64,000 nt of DNA, taken from positions 1 to 64,000 of the forward strand of contig NZ_JAUYGV010000001.1 of NCBI RefSeq assembly GCF_030690345.1, read 5' to 3'. Each line of letters begins with the position of its first letter. The stretch's first letter is position 1. This DNA comes from Rheinheimera sp. Lineage in GTDB: Bacteria > Pseudomonadota > Gammaproteobacteria > Enterobacterales > Alteromonadaceae. The translations under genes and the position numbers were made by a program. This document shows, piece by piece, positions 1 to 12,087 of the stretch. Under the pieces are notes generated by a model that was not told where the DNA came from, searched no databases, and saw nothing but the letters and a program-made list of their open reading frames with translations.

Positions 1-87
1 TGATCCCATTCCGAACTCAGAAGTGAAACGCAGCTGCGACGATGGTAGTGTAGCATTCGCTATGCGAGAGTAGTTCACCGCCAGGCT
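1..87 (+). rRNA. rrf: 5S ribosomal RNA, 3' part
   Basis: The sequence matches the 3' two thirds of gammaproteobacterial 5S rRNA. It shows the CCGAACTCAGAAGTGAAACG block, then CGATGGTAGTGT, then ATGCGAGAGTAG, and closes with a CCAGGC terminal strand. The 5' end lies outside the window, so an rRNA operon evidently lies to the left. The exact 3' end (about 87) is inferred by comparison with the E. coli gene. Confidence 0.95.
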
Positions 88-100
88 CCCAAATAAACAG

Positions 101-128
101 ACCCTTCGTGAAAACGAAGGGTTTTTTT
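101..128 (+). terminator. Rho-independent terminator of the rRNA operon
   Basis: The stem CCCTTCGT / ACGAAGGG with a short A-rich loop is followed by a run of seven T. It lies about 14 bases after the 5S rRNA end, as expected for an rRNA operon. Confidence 0.9.
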
Positions 129-184
129 ATTGGTATTGCGGAAGTTCACCGCTGGATGGCCAGCCCCGCAGCCTCCCAATTAAG

Positions 185-220
185 CAAAGCCCGACTCGTA
201 AGAGCCGGGCTTTTTGCTTT
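185..220. terminator. Bidirectional terminator between rrn and thiH
   Basis: The stem GCCCGACTC / GAGCCGGGC has a four-base loop and is followed by TTTTTGCTTTTT on the plus strand. On the minus strand it is followed by TTTGCTT. It lies directly after the thiH stop, so it can end the thi operon and back up the rrn terminator. Confidence 0.75.
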
Positions 221-1333
221 TTATCGACCTAAAAAGCTGTCCCAATCTTTCCAAACCGGCTGTAAGCCTTGTTCAATTAAAGCTCTGGCGACCTGCTGCG
301 GAGAGCGGTTATCGTCTATGCTGAATTGCTCAAGGTTCTCTGGCTCGACACTGTAACCGCCGGGTTGGGTTTTGGAGCCAGCGCTGACACTGGTGATTGC
401 CAGTGGTACAACGTGCTGACGAAACACGGCGGACTCGCGGGTAGACAGGCTGATTTCCAGCTCGGGGGCAAACAGGCGGAAGGCGCAAATAAGCTGGATC
501 AATTCTTTGTCACTGATTGGATTTATTACCTCGTTACCACCACTGCAAGGGCGTATTCTGGGCACGGATAAGCTAAAACGGCATTGCCAGTACTGTTTTT
601 GCAAATATTGCAGATGCTGCGCCAGCAAGATGGCATCGGTACGCCAATCGCTAAGACCGAGTAAAATACCCAAGCCGATTTTATCTATACCGGCCAGGCC
701 AACTCTGTCCGGTGCATCCAGCCGCCAATGAATATCACTTTTCTTGCCTTTTAAATGATATTGCTGGTACGCCGCCGCATTATAAGTTTCCTGATACAGC
801 ATTACCGCATCTACGCCCAGGCTTTTCAGCCTGGCATATTCATCAGTACTTAGTGGCTGCACTTCTAAATGCACACTGCTGAAGTAACGCCGGATCAGTG
901 GCAACACATCACAAAAGTAATCTATACCCACCTTGCGCTCATGCTCACCGGTTACCAGCAGCACCTGATCTACACCCATTGCTTTAATGGCCACGCATTC
1001 CTGCTCGATTTCAGCAAGGTTTAAGGTGCGCCGTTTTACTTTTTGACTTAGGGAAAAGCCGCAGTAAGTGCATTCGTTAGCGCAAAGGTTAGATAGATAC
1101 AAAGGCGCATAAAACTGTACGCTGTGGCCGAACCTTTGCCGGGTCAGCTGTTGTGCTTTAGTCGCCAGCACTGGCAGCAAAGGTAAAGCGGCCGGGGACA
1201 GCAGTGCTTGTAAGTCACTGAGCGTTAAGCGTGGTTTATGTAGCGCCGTTTGCACCTGAGCCGTTGAAAAATTGCGGCTTTGCAGCTGCAGTGTTTGCCA
1301 GCTTTGTTGCTGCCATTGCGTATTAAAGCTCAT
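221..1333 (-). CDS. thiH: 2-iminoacetate synthase ThiH (radical SAM)
   Basis: ThiH cleaves tyrosine to dehydroglycine (2-iminoacetate) and p-cresol, and so supplies the glycine-derived part of the thiamine thiazole to ThiG. The 370-residue protein has the radical-SAM cluster motif CxxxCxxC at C84, C88 and C91 (CANECTYC). This is followed by the tyrosine-lyase style motifs VTGEHE and MLYQETY. Length fits the family. The ATG overlaps the thiG stop as ATGA, so the two are translationally coupled. It is the last gene of the thiC-thiDE-thiS-thiG-thiH operon. ThiH use rather than the glycine oxidase ThiO implies the anaerobe-compatible E. coli-type route. Confidence 0.96.
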   Translation of the reverse strand: MSFNTQWQQQSWQTLQLQSRNFSTAQVQTALHKPRLTLSDLQALLSPAALPLLPVLATKAQQLTRQRFGHSVQFYAPLYLSNLCANECTYCGFSLSQKVKRRTLNLAEIEQECVAIKAMGVDQVLLVTGEHERKVGIDYFCDVLPLIRRYFSSVHLEVQPLSTDEYARLKSLGVDAVMLYQETYNAAAYQQYHLKGKKSDIHWRLDAPDRVGLAGIDKIGLGILLGLSDWRTDAILLAQHLQYLQKQYWQCRFSLSVPRIRPCSGGNEVINPISDKELIQLICAFRLFAPELEISLSTRESAVFRQHVVPLAITSVSAGSKTQPGGYSVEPENLEQFSIDDNRSPQQVARALIEQGLQPVWKDWDSFLGR

Positions 1334-2097
1334 AGCGCCGCCAGAAAATCAGTGAGCGGGCTTGACGCTGTAGCATGCGGCTGTGTTGTTGCTAAACCGG
1401 CGTTGTAGGCGGTGCGGCCGGCGCTTACCGATTGCGCAAAGGCACTGGCCATAGCAACCGGATCCTGACTTGCGGCAATGGCGGTATTAACCAGTACTGC
1501 CGACGCGCCCAGCTCCATTGCAGCGGCCGCATGCGAAGGCGCGCCAAGGCCGGCGTCGATAATAACCGGCACTGTGGCCTGTTCGATAATAATTTCCAGC
1601 ATAGCGCGGGTTTGTAAGCCCTGATTAGAGCCAATAGCTGCACCCAGCGGCATCACTGCGGCACAGCCAACTTGCTCCAGCCGTTTGCATAATACCGGGT
1701 CGGCGCTGCAGTAGGGCAGTACGACAAAACCCAATTTAACCAGTTGCTCTGCCGCCAGTAAGGTTTCGATTGGGTCAGGCATTAAATAGCGCGGATCAGG
1801 ATGAATTTCTAATTTCAGCCAGTTAGTTTGCAGTGCTTCGCGCGCTAACTCTGCAGCAAAAATGGCTTCTTTGGCCGTTTTAGCACCTGAGGTGTTAGGC
1901 AGCAGTTGAATATTCATCTCGCGCAGCGGGTTGAGTAAGTCATCTTGCGGCTGCTCCCATTGCAGGCGCTTAAGTGCCAGGGTAACCAACTGGCAACCAC
2001 TAGCTTGTATTGCCTGCTGCATAAGGCCCGGGTTGGCAAACTTACCGCTGCCCAGCAACAAACGGCTGCTAAAGCTTTTGTCTGCTATGTGAAGCAT
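1330..2097 (-). CDS. thiG: Thiazole synthase ThiG
   Basis: ThiG condenses 1-deoxy-D-xylulose 5-phosphate, dehydroglycine and ThiS thiocarboxylate into the thiazole phosphate. It is a TIM-barrel protein of 255 residues. The Schiff-base lysine is probably K95 in the [10 protein letters not shown] segment, and the phosphate-binding glycine-rich loop [10 protein letters not shown] is present. A TTG two codons upstream (2103) is also open. The ATG at 2097 is preferred because GGAGG sits six bases before it. Its first bases lie just after the thiS stop (2100) and its stop overlaps the thiH start, so thiS, thiG and thiH are tightly coupled. Confidence 0.96.
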   Translation of the reverse strand: MLHIADKSFSSRLLLGSGKFANPGLMQQAIQASGCQLVTLALKRLQWEQPQDDLLNPLREMNIQLLPNTSGAKTAKEAIFAAELAREALQTNWLKLEIHPDPRYLMPDPIETLLAAEQLVKLGFVVLPYCSADPVLCKRLEQVGCAAVMPLGAAIGSNQGLQTRAMLEIIIEQATVPVIIDAGLGAPSHAAAAMELGASAVLVNTAIAASQDPVAMASAFAQSVSAGRTAYNAGLATTQPHATASSPLTDFLAAL

Positions 2098-2099
2098 GG

Positions 2100-2283
2100 T
2101 CAACCTCCGGTTACTATCTGAAACAGTTGCACGGCATCATCCGGCTGCAACTGATACTGCGGCCATAAACGTTTGGCCAGTACGGTATTATTTATCGCCA
2201 CGGCCAGGCCGGTGTGCTCCGGAGCATGTTGTTTCAGCAACTGTTCTACCGTGATGGCGCTATCCAATGGATAACGCACATCA

Positions 2284-2300
<17 letters not shown>
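2100..2300 (-). CDS. thiS: Sulfur carrier protein ThiS
   Basis: ThiS is the ubiquitin-fold sulfur carrier of thiazole synthesis. The 66-residue protein ends in the required Gly-Gly, the residue pair that is adenylated and then thiocarboxylated. Its start lies 17 bases inside the end of thiDE and has a GGGAG ribosome-binding site. ThiG follows after two bases. The activating enzyme ThiF is not in this window and must be encoded elsewhere, or be replaced by a MoeB-type protein. Confidence 0.93.
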
Positions 2301-5592
<3,292 letters not shown>

Positions 5593-5654
5593 GGCAGGTT
5601 ATAACAAGCAGCCAAACCGCCGGGCGGATTTTCGCTGTGTTAGATACTGTATTT

Positions 5655-5755
5655 CCCCTTGTTTCCCTTCGCAGGTATTAGCCTGATCAGGTTCAACGGA
5701 TCCCGTTTTCACGGTCTCAGCCCGCTGTAAACAGCTGGGCACTCCGACAAGTAGT
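5655..5755 (-). promoter_or_regulatory. TPP riboswitch (THI element) upstream of thiC
   Basis: The minus strand carries the conserved THI-box blocks in order: CTTGTCGGAGTGC, GGCTGAGA, GGATCCGTTGAACCTGATC, then GCTAATACCTGCGAAGGGAA and ACAAG. The flanking CTTGT and ACAAG form P1. It lies about 105 bases before the thiC start. Bound thiamine pyrophosphate would stabilise P1 and repress the operon. Confidence 0.96.
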
Positions 5756-5760
5756 GGCCG

Positions 5761-5789
5761 AGTATAAAGACAAGCGGAACAAATTGGAA
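5761..5789 (-). promoter_or_regulatory. Likely sigma-70 promoter of the thi operon
   Basis: On the minus strand TATACT (5761-5766) is a strong -10 box. TTCCAA 17 bases upstream (5784-5789) is a moderate -35. Transcription would start just ahead of the riboswitch aptamer, which supports the assignment. Confidence 0.5.
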
Positions 5790-5907
5790 GGCTACATGTA
5801 TTACGGAACTTGCTTGCTAGTCGGAGTTGTCAGCCGGCATGAAGTATCTTATTGTGAAACGGATTGTTACTGCTAACAGTTGAAAGATAATAAAAAAGGA
5901 CTTCACT

Positions 5908-6150
5908 ATGAGAGATGTACTGTTTTTTGATTCAATGCTGACACCGAAGATAATTACTTTTGTTTATTGGTTGCTGCTGTTTGCTGTGTTAGTCAGTGGT
6001 CTGGGTGCTATGTTTACCGCTTACGGTAGTTTCTGGTCGGGCCTGGGTATTTTAGTGTTTGGTAGTATTGGTGTGCGGATTTGGTGCGAATTATTGATCG
6101 TGCTATTTAAAATCCATGAGAATTTAAAAAAGCTGGCAGAAAAAGAGTAA
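5908..6150 (+). CDS. DUF4282 family small membrane protein
   Basis: This 80-residue protein has two hydrophobic segments, at about residues 15-35 and 42-62. It resembles the DUF4282 family: an RDVLFFDSMLTPKII start, a central glycine-rich turn and a VRIWCELLIVLFKIHENL C-terminal stretch. The function of the family is unknown. It is a monocistronic unit with an AAGGA ribosome-binding site, followed at once by a terminator. The stretch between the thi promoter and this gene (5790-5907) holds nothing else I can name. Confidence 0.8.
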   Translation: MRDVLFFDSMLTPKIITFVYWLLLFAVLVSGLGAMFTAYGSFWSGLGILVFGSIGVRIWCELLIVLFKIHENLKKLAEKE

Positions 6151-6153
6151 AGG

Positions 6154-6182
6154 TAAACACCGGCACAGGCCGGTGTTTTTTG
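6154..6182. terminator. Terminator between the DUF4282 gene and sbcB
   Basis: The perfect stem AAACACCGGC / GCCGGTGTTT with loop ACAG is followed by further T on the plus strand. It sits between convergent genes, so it may serve both, but the T tract favours the plus strand. Confidence 0.8.
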
Positions 6183-7616
6183 TTACAGGCTTTGCACGTA
6201 TAGATACAATGATTTCAGTATTTTCAATTTCCGCTCGTCGCTGGCATGTTCATGTGTCAGATTCTCCAACATCAGACTAAAATCTTCCATCGTCAGATTT
6301 GGGTTGTCCACGCCATGCATTAATTTATCAGTGCGGTAGCGCTGCCATTTTTGCTGTTCGCTGTGGGTCAGGCTGGCCGGGTAGTTACGGGCGCGAAATA
6401 AAAACAGCAAATTGTTTAAGCGCTCATCGGCAAATACCGGGGCGTTAACAGCCAACTGCTCCGGTGGCAACTGATGCAGTTGCTGCATTTTTTGCTTATC
6501 GCCATCGCTGATAAAACCGCTATATAACTGATAATCCGGGTTGGTTTCTGCCGGGAACTCATTTAACTGCTGATACAGCTCAATCGCTTTAGCTTGCGTG
6601 GCGCGATGTTGGCGCAAAAAGTCTAAATGCTTAAGGCACTGCGCACGGTCGATGCCAAATGCAGCTGCGCGCTCTTCAGTCAGAGTTTTTGCCGGTGCTA
6701 ACACCGGGCATTTATTCAAATGAATAAGTTTTAAGCCCAGCCGCTGTTCACCGTCTGCCAGATCCGCAGTTTTGGTATACAGTTTTTGCTGTAAGGTGGC
6801 AATATCGTCTTCCAGCAGCGGTGTTGGATCTGCCTGCAGATTATAGCAAATCACCGCATTTTTATTAGTAGGGTGGAACGCCAGCGGCACTATCCAACTA
6901 ACGCAACCCTGAGTAGCGGGAAACTTAGACGATACATGTACCAGCGGCGACATACCCGCGACATCAATCAACTCAGCGACTTTAGCTTTTTTACGCAGCT
7001 CAAATAAATAACCAAACAGCTTAGGCTGCTGTTGTTTTATCAGTTTTGCCATGGCAATGGTGGCATAGACATCAGATAACGCATCGTGGGCATTTTCATG
7101 AGCTAAGCCGTTGGCTTTAGTCAGCTCTTCCAGTTTAAAGCTTGGGCTGCCATCTTCGCGCACGGGCCAATTAATACCTTCCGGGCGCAGCGCATAGCAG
7201 GCACGCACCATATCGATAAGGTCCCAGCGGCTGTTACCATTTTGCCATTCGCGGCCGTAGGGTTCATAAAAGTTGCGGTACAGGCTGTAGCGGGTTACTT
7301 CGTCGTCAAAGCGCAGGTTGTTATAGCCCAGCACACAGGTATTAGGCGTGCTGAAACGCTGCAGAATTCGCTGCATAAACTCAGTTTCAGCCAGGCCTTT
7401 TTTGTTACACAGTTGCGGCGTCAGGCCGGTGATTAATGCCGCTTGCGGATGGGGCAGGTAGTCATTTGCCAGTTGGCAATACCAGACATCAGGCTCGCCA
7501 ATAATATTCAGCTCAAGATCGGTACGGATCCCGGCAAACTGAGCAGGGCGGTCGCGTTTGGGATCAGCGCCCCAGGTTTCGTAGTCGTGAAAATAAAAGC
7601 TGGTTTGTTCTGGCAT
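6183..7616 (-). CDS. sbcB: Exodeoxyribonuclease I (SbcB)
   Basis: SbcB is the 3'-5' single-strand DNA exonuclease of mismatch repair and recombination. The N-terminal DEDDh nuclease domain shows the FHDYETWG motif (catalytic Asp and Glu), the central GYNNLRFDDE and the HDALSDVYAT motif with the active-site His and Asp. The SH3-like and helical C-terminal domains of ExoI follow, giving 477 residues, the usual size. A GTG one codon upstream (7619) is an equally possible start; neither has a clear Shine-Dalgarno sequence. Confidence 0.95.
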   Translation of the reverse strand: MPEQTSFYFHDYETWGADPKRDRPAQFAGIRTDLELNIIGEPDVWYCQLANDYLPHPQAALITGLTPQLCNKKGLAETEFMQRILQRFSTPNTCVLGYNNLRFDDEVTRYSLYRNFYEPYGREWQNGNSRWDLIDMVRACYALRPEGINWPVREDGSPSFKLEELTKANGLAHENAHDALSDVYATIAMAKLIKQQQPKLFGYLFELRKKAKVAELIDVAGMSPLVHVSSKFPATQGCVSWIVPLAFHPTNKNAVICYNLQADPTPLLEDDIATLQQKLYTKTADLADGEQRLGLKLIHLNKCPVLAPAKTLTEERAAAFGIDRAQCLKHLDFLRQHRATQAKAIELYQQLNEFPAETNPDYQLYSGFISDGDKQKMQQLHQLPPEQLAVNAPVFADERLNNLLFLFRARNYPASLTHSEQQKWQRYRTDKLMHGVDNPNLTMEDFSLMLENLTHEHASDERKLKILKSLYLYVQSL

Positions 7617-7715
7617 CACAATGGCTTAATTAATGATTTAGCAAAATATAGCGTCAGTGTAGCAGCAAGCACAACCGCAGTGCACCGCTTTTACTGCCAA
7701 TAACAGCAAGACGCC

Positions 7716-8555
7716 TTAACGGTTTTCTGCCTGCTGACATTGAAGCTTCAGCAAACTCAGTACCTCTGTATTGGTATTTTTCGGGTAGGCCAGGCCTATG
7801 GTGCGTTCAAGTTTCAACTCGCTGATCCGGCGCAGGATAACATCATTGCGCTGTTGCATATTGTCAAAATCAGGTACTAACGCACAACCGACACCGGCCG
7901 AAACCAAGCCAAGCGCGTACTCGATAGTTTGAATATCGGCGCGTAAATCCGCTTTAATGCCGCGGCGCACCAGTTCCGGGTATAACGTGTTCCACGCATC
8001 ACAGGGCGTACGTTTAATAAGCGGCAAGTCTTCAAAATCGCCCAGGGCTATAGTGTCCTGCAGCGTCAGCATTGATGCCGGCGGAATAGCCAGCAAGTAG
8101 CTGTCGTGCCAAATTGGCTGAAATGCTTCGCCGGCTTTGAGCAACTGCGGCGTAATAATGCGGGCGTCGCAGTGCTCATCCGGTTCAACTAAATGCAACT
8201 CCAGTCCGGGCACACTGTTGCTGAATTCACGCAGTAACCGGCTCATGCGTTCTACACCCAGCGCACGGATTAACCCGAGGCGGAATTTAATTCGCGCCAC
8301 CGGTTGGCTGAACGACGCTTTGAGTGACTGCAACTGCGCCAACAACCGGCCGGCATGACCATAGAGTTTTTCGCCATCTTCTGTTGGCGTTACGCCTTTG
8401 GGTAGACGATTAAATAAGCTTACCCCCAGCTCGTGTTCCAACTGGCGCAGCGCTGCCGACAACGATGGCTGGGCTACGCAGCACAGGCGCGCGGCCGCAC
8501 TAATACTGCCTTGTTCGTACACGGCAACAAAGTAACTGAGCTGGCGAATATCCAT
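7716..8555 (-). CDS. LysR-family transcriptional regulator
   Basis: The N-terminal winged helix (residues 1-60) has the classic LysR pattern, RQLSYFVAVYEQGSISAAAR then QPSLSAALRQLE. The C-terminal part is a periplasmic-binding-protein-like effector domain. It is 279 residues long, slightly shorter than typical. It is divergent from the gcdH operon across a 109-base intergenic region that contains an inverted repeat. Local control of the dehydrogenase operon is therefore the natural inference. The effector is unknown; glutarate or an acyl-CoA-derived acid would fit. Confidence 0.9.
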   Translation of the reverse strand: MDIRQLSYFVAVYEQGSISAAARLCCVAQPSLSAALRQLEHELGVSLFNRLPKGVTPTEDGEKLYGHAGRLLAQLQSLKASFSQPVARIKFRLGLIRALGVERMSRLLREFSNSVPGLELHLVEPDEHCDARIITPQLLKAGEAFQPIWHDSYLLAIPPASMLTLQDTIALGDFEDLPLIKRTPCDAWNTLYPELVRRGIKADLRADIQTIEYALGLVSAGVGCALVPDFDNMQQRNDVILRRISELKLERTIGLAYPKNTNTEVLSLLKLQCQQAENR

Positions 8556-8571
8556 AGTTATAAACTATACC

Positions 8572-8605
8572 TGATACAGAATTATTATATTTTAACTCTA
8601 TATCA
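8572..8605. promoter_or_regulatory. Candidate operator for the LysR regulator
   Basis: TGATACAGA and TCTATATCA form a near-perfect inverted repeat (one mismatch) separated by 16 AT-rich bases. It lies between the divergent LysR gene and gcdH. This is the only such dyad I noticed there. Binding by the neighbouring regulator is inferred. Confidence 0.4.
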
Positions 8606-8664
8606 AAGCAGGCTAATCTGGCCATAACAAAAATTATTTCGCTGGTTTTATTGAGGAATTTGCT

Positions 8665-9846
8665 ATGACACGTGCACATTTTGACTGGCAGGACCCGTTT
8701 GCGCTTTCTGCCATGCTAACTGAAGAAGAACGGATGATCCGCGACAGTGCGCAGCAGTATTGCCAGGATAAATTGCTGCCGCGGGTACTGATGGCTAACC
8801 GCGAGGAGCATTTTCACCGTGAAATTATGACCGAGCTGGGTGAACTGGGCTTACTGGGCGCCACCTTACCGGAAAAATACGGCTGTTCAGCGGTCAATTA
8901 TGTCTGTTATGGCCTGGTGGCGCGTGAAGTAGAGCGGGTAGACAGTGGCTATCGCAGTGCAATGAGTGTGCAATCCTCACTGGTTATGCATCCGATTCAC
9001 GAGTACGGCAGCGAAGCGCAGCGGATGAAATATTTGCCCAAATTAGCCAGCGGCGAATGGGTAGGTTGTTTTGGTTTAACTGAACCGGACGCCGGCTCGG
9101 ATCCGGCCGGCATGCGCACTACCGCAAAAAAAGTAGCGGGCGGCTATGTGTTGAACGGCAGCAAGATGTGGATCACTAACTCGCCGATTGCCGATGTGTT
9201 TGTGGTATGGGCCAAGCTGGACGGCGATATTCGCGGCTTTGTGCTGGAAAAGGGTATGCAGGGCTTATCTGCGCCGAAAATTGAAGGTAAATTTTCGCTG
9301 CGGGCCTCTATAACCGGTGAAATTGTGATGGACAACGTTGAGGTGCCGGAAGATGCTTTGCTGCCTAACGTAAGTGGTTTAAAAGGCCCCTTTGGCTGTT
9401 TAAACAAAGCCCGCTATGGCATCGCCTGGGGTGCACTGGGCGCCGCTGAATTTTGCTGGCATGCGGCTCGCCAATATACGCTGGACCGGCATCAATTTGG
9501 CCGGCCGTTGGCGGCAAACCAACTGATCCAGAAAAAACTGGCCGATATGCAAACCGAAATCAGCATTAGTTTATTGTCTTGCTTACAAGCTGGCCGGTTG
9601 ATGGATCAGCATTTACTGGCGCCGGAGACTATCTCGCTGATTAAACGTAACTCGTGCGGTAAGGCGCTGGATATCGCCAGGATGGCGCGTGATATGCACG
9701 GCGGTAATGGTATAGCAGATGAATACCATGTTATCCGCCATGTAATGAACCTCGAAGCGGTTAATACCTACGAGGGTACGCACGATGTGCACGCGCTGAT
9801 TTTAGGCCGTGCCCAAACTGGTTTGCAAGCTTTTAGCGGCGCCTGA
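8665..9846 (+). CDS. gcdH: Glutaryl-CoA dehydrogenase
   Basis: GcdH oxidises and decarboxylates glutaryl-CoA to crotonyl-CoA with FAD, in lysine, tryptophan and glutarate breakdown. The 393-residue protein has the acyl-CoA dehydrogenase fold with [13 protein letters not shown] and the catalytic base E370 in NTYEGTHD. It keeps the residues that in the human enzyme bind the glutaryl carboxylate. E90, R97 and S101 here ([12 protein letters not shown]) correspond to human E87, R94 and S98. A GAGGAA site precedes the ATG. It heads a three-gene operon: the next gene starts 30 bases downstream. Confidence 0.93.
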   Translation: MTRAHFDWQDPFALSAMLTEEERMIRDSAQQYCQDKLLPRVLMANREEHFHREIMTELGELGLLGATLPEKYGCSAVNYVCYGLVAREVERVDSGYRSAMSVQSSLVMHPIHEYGSEAQRMKYLPKLASGEWVGCFGLTEPDAGSDPAGMRTTAKKVAGGYVLNGSKMWITNSPIADVFVVWAKLDGDIRGFVLEKGMQGLSAPKIEGKFSLRASITGEIVMDNVEVPEDALLPNVSGLKGPFGCLNKARYGIAWGALGAAEFCWHAARQYTLDRHQFGRPLAANQLIQKKLADMQTEISISLLSCLQAGRLMDQHLLAPETISLIKRNSCGKALDIARMARDMHGGNGIADEYHVIRHVMNLEAVNTYEGTHDVHALILGRAQTGLQAFSGA

Positions 9847-9876
9847 GCCTGACACTAGTTAAGCGGAGTAAGTCTT

Positions 9877-12087
9877 ATGTCAGAAGCCGTGCATCCCTGG
9901 GTTAACGAATACCGGGCGCGTTTAAGCAGTGGCAAACTGCCGGCGCATAGCAGCAGTCACAGTATCGATTTTTCCACCTTGCACCAGCTGTGGCACAGCC
10001 AATTGTGCAGCCGTCTGTTAGATTTGCAATCAAGGCTGTTGCAAGCCAAAGGCCAGAGTTTTTATACCATAGGCAGTGCCGGCCATGAAGGCAATGCAGC
10101 CGTCGCTGCTGCGTTAAGGCTTACCGATCCGGCGTTTTTACACTACCGCAGCGGTGCGTTTTTTATCGAGCGCAGTAAGCAACTACCGGGTAGTACACCG
10201 CTTTACGATATGCTGCTGTCGTTTTGTGCCAGCAGCGACGACCCCATCTCGGGTGGCCGGCACAAGGTACTAGGCAGCCTGGCGCTGAATATACCGCCGC
10301 AAACCAGTACCATTGCCTCGCAGTTGCCCAAAGCGGTTGGCGCGGCTTTTGCGGTGGATTTAACTAAACGGCTTGGCCTTGATGGCCAGTGGCCGGCCGA
10401 TGCGATAGTGCTGTGCAGTTTTGGTGATGCCTCGGCCAATCACTCCACCGCACAGGGTGCTGTTAATTCTGCCTGTTGGGCCGCCTATCAGCAGGTGCCG
10501 GTGCCGGTGCTGTTTGTCTGTGAAGATAATGGTCTGGGCATTTCTACCCCGACGCCCAGCGGCTGGATAGAGCAGGACTTAGCCGACAGGCCGGCGCTGA
10601 AGTACTTTGCGGCCGACAGCCGTGATCTGGCTCAAACCTATCATATCGCCCGACGCGCCGCCGACTATGTGCGCAGCAAGCGTAAACCTGCAGTGCTGCA
10701 TTTATCCACTGTGCGGCTGTTTGGCCATGCCGGTGCCGATGCCGAAGTGGCATACAGAAGCAAAGCACAGATTGATGCCGAGCTGGAGCTTGACCCTGTA
10801 CTCAGCAGCACAGCAGCGCTGCTGGCCGGCGGGGATATTACTGCTGAACAATTATTGACGCAGTTGGACAGGTTGGTGGCACAAATAGCCAGAGTAGCCG
10901 CCGTCGCCTGTAGCCGGCCTAAACTGACGACAGCAGTGCAGGTAATGGCGTCCATTGCACCGCTGCGTCAGGCTGCTGCTGTACCGGCACTGCCGGTGGC
11001 TGAAGCGCGCCAGCAATTATTTGCCTTTGATCAGCATAACAGCGGTAAAAAGCAGCATTTGGCCAAGTTACTAAACTGGGCGCTGCATGATGTGTTGGCG
11101 CAATATAGCAATACCGTGGTGTTTGGCGAAGATGTCGGCAAAAAGGGGGGCGTGTACGGCGTAACCCAGCATTTGGTGCATGCTTTTGGCAGTAATCGCG
11201 TTATTAATACCTTACTGGATGAGCAAAGTATTTTGGGTATGGCAATTGGCCTGGCACAGCAGGGTTTTATCGCCATCCCGGAAATTCAGTTTCTGGCCTA
11301 TGTGCATAATGCTGAAGATCAAATTCGCGGTGAAGCGGCCACCTTGCCGTTTTTCTCCAATGGCCAGTATCACAATGCGATGGTAATTCGCATTGCCGGG
11401 CTGGCCTATCAGCGTGGCTTTGGCGGCCACTTCCATAACGATAACTCCTTTGCTGTATTTCGCGATATTCCGGGGGTTATTTTATTGTGTCCGTCTAATG
11501 GCCATGATGCGGTTTTATTGCTGCGCCAGGCGGTGCAACTGGCACATCAGCAAAAACGGCTGGTTATTTTCCTTGAACCGATAGCGCTATATATGACGCG
11601 TGATCTCAGCCAGCCAGGTGATGGTTTGTGGTTAGCCGATTATCCGGCGCCGGATACGGCTTTACCCGCACTGGGGGAGCCAGGCGTATTTGGTGATGGC
11701 GATGAACTGGCTATTATCAGTTACGGCAATGGTTATTATTTAAGCCGTCAGGCGGAGCAGGAGCTGAGGGCACAAGGTTACCGCATTCGCGTGCTGGATT
11801 TACGCACTCTGGTACCGCTGCATACCAAGGAAATTATCAAAGCGCTGCAAGGCTGCAACAAGGTGCTGATTGTTGACGAATGCCGTCGCCGTGGCTCATT
11901 AAGTGAAGAGCTGTTTACCGCCTTACATGAGGCCCGGCCCGGCCATTTTACTGTTTCGCGCCTGTGCGCCGAGGATAGTTTTATTCCGCTGGGGGCTGCC
12001 GCATACGCAGTGCTGCCGTCGACGCAGCAAATTGTGCAACAGGCGCTCAGCCTGCTTACCGTTGATACTGAACAGGTGATGTTATGA
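9877..12087 (+). CDS. Fused alpha/beta E1 component of a ThDP-dependent 2-oxoacid dehydrogenase
   Basis: This 736-residue protein joins an E1-alpha-like half (about 40-370) to an E1-beta-like half (about 395-730). Such enzymes decarboxylate 2-oxoacids and pass the acyl group to a lipoyl E2. The ThDP/Mg loop is FGDASANHSTAQGAVN (G183-D184), ending in CEDNGLGIS; the usual GDG and downstream Glu are altered. The beta half has FGEDVGKKGGVYGVT and GGHFHNDNSFAVFRDIPG. No E2 or E3 gene is nearby. Next to gcdH, one candidate substrate is 2-oxoadipate, which would give glutaryl-CoA; a branched-chain oxoacid is also possible. Its stop overlaps the next start by four bases. Confidence 0.85.
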   Translation: MSEAVHPWVNEYRARLSSGKLPAHSSSHSIDFSTLHQLWHSQLCSRLLDLQSRLLQAKGQSFYTIGSAGHEGNAAVAAALRLTDPAFLHYRSGAFFIERSKQLPGSTPLYDMLLSFCASSDDPISGGRHKVLGSLALNIPPQTSTIASQLPKAVGAAFAVDLTKRLGLDGQWPADAIVLCSFGDASANHSTAQGAVNSACWAAYQQVPVPVLFVCEDNGLGISTPTPSGWIEQDLADRPALKYFAADSRDLAQTYHIARRAADYVRSKRKPAVLHLSTVRLFGHAGADAEVAYRSKAQIDAELELDPVLSSTAALLAGGDITAEQLLTQLDRLVAQIARVAAVACSRPKLTTAVQVMASIAPLRQAAAVPALPVAEARQQLFAFDQHNSGKKQHLAKLLNWALHDVLAQYSNTVVFGEDVGKKGGVYGVTQHLVHAFGSNRVINTLLDEQSILGMAIGLAQQGFIAIPEIQFLAYVHNAEDQIRGEAATLPFFSNGQYHNAMVIRIAGLAYQRGFGGHFHNDNSFAVFRDIPGVILLCPSNGHDAVLLLRQAVQLAHQQKRLVIFLEPIALYMTRDLSQPGDGLWLADYPAPDTALPALGEPGVFGDGDELAIISYGNGYYLSRQAEQELRAQGYRIRVLDLRTLVPLHTKEIIKALQGCNKVLIVDECRRRGSLSEELFTALHEARPGHFTVSRLCAEDSFIPLGAAAYAVLPSTQQIVQQALSLLTVDTEQVML

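Noticed and set aside
5864-5891. TTGTTA-16-GATAAT as promoter for the DUF4282 gene
   Set aside because: The predicted start would fall inside the ribosome-binding site, leaving almost no leader, so I do not call it.
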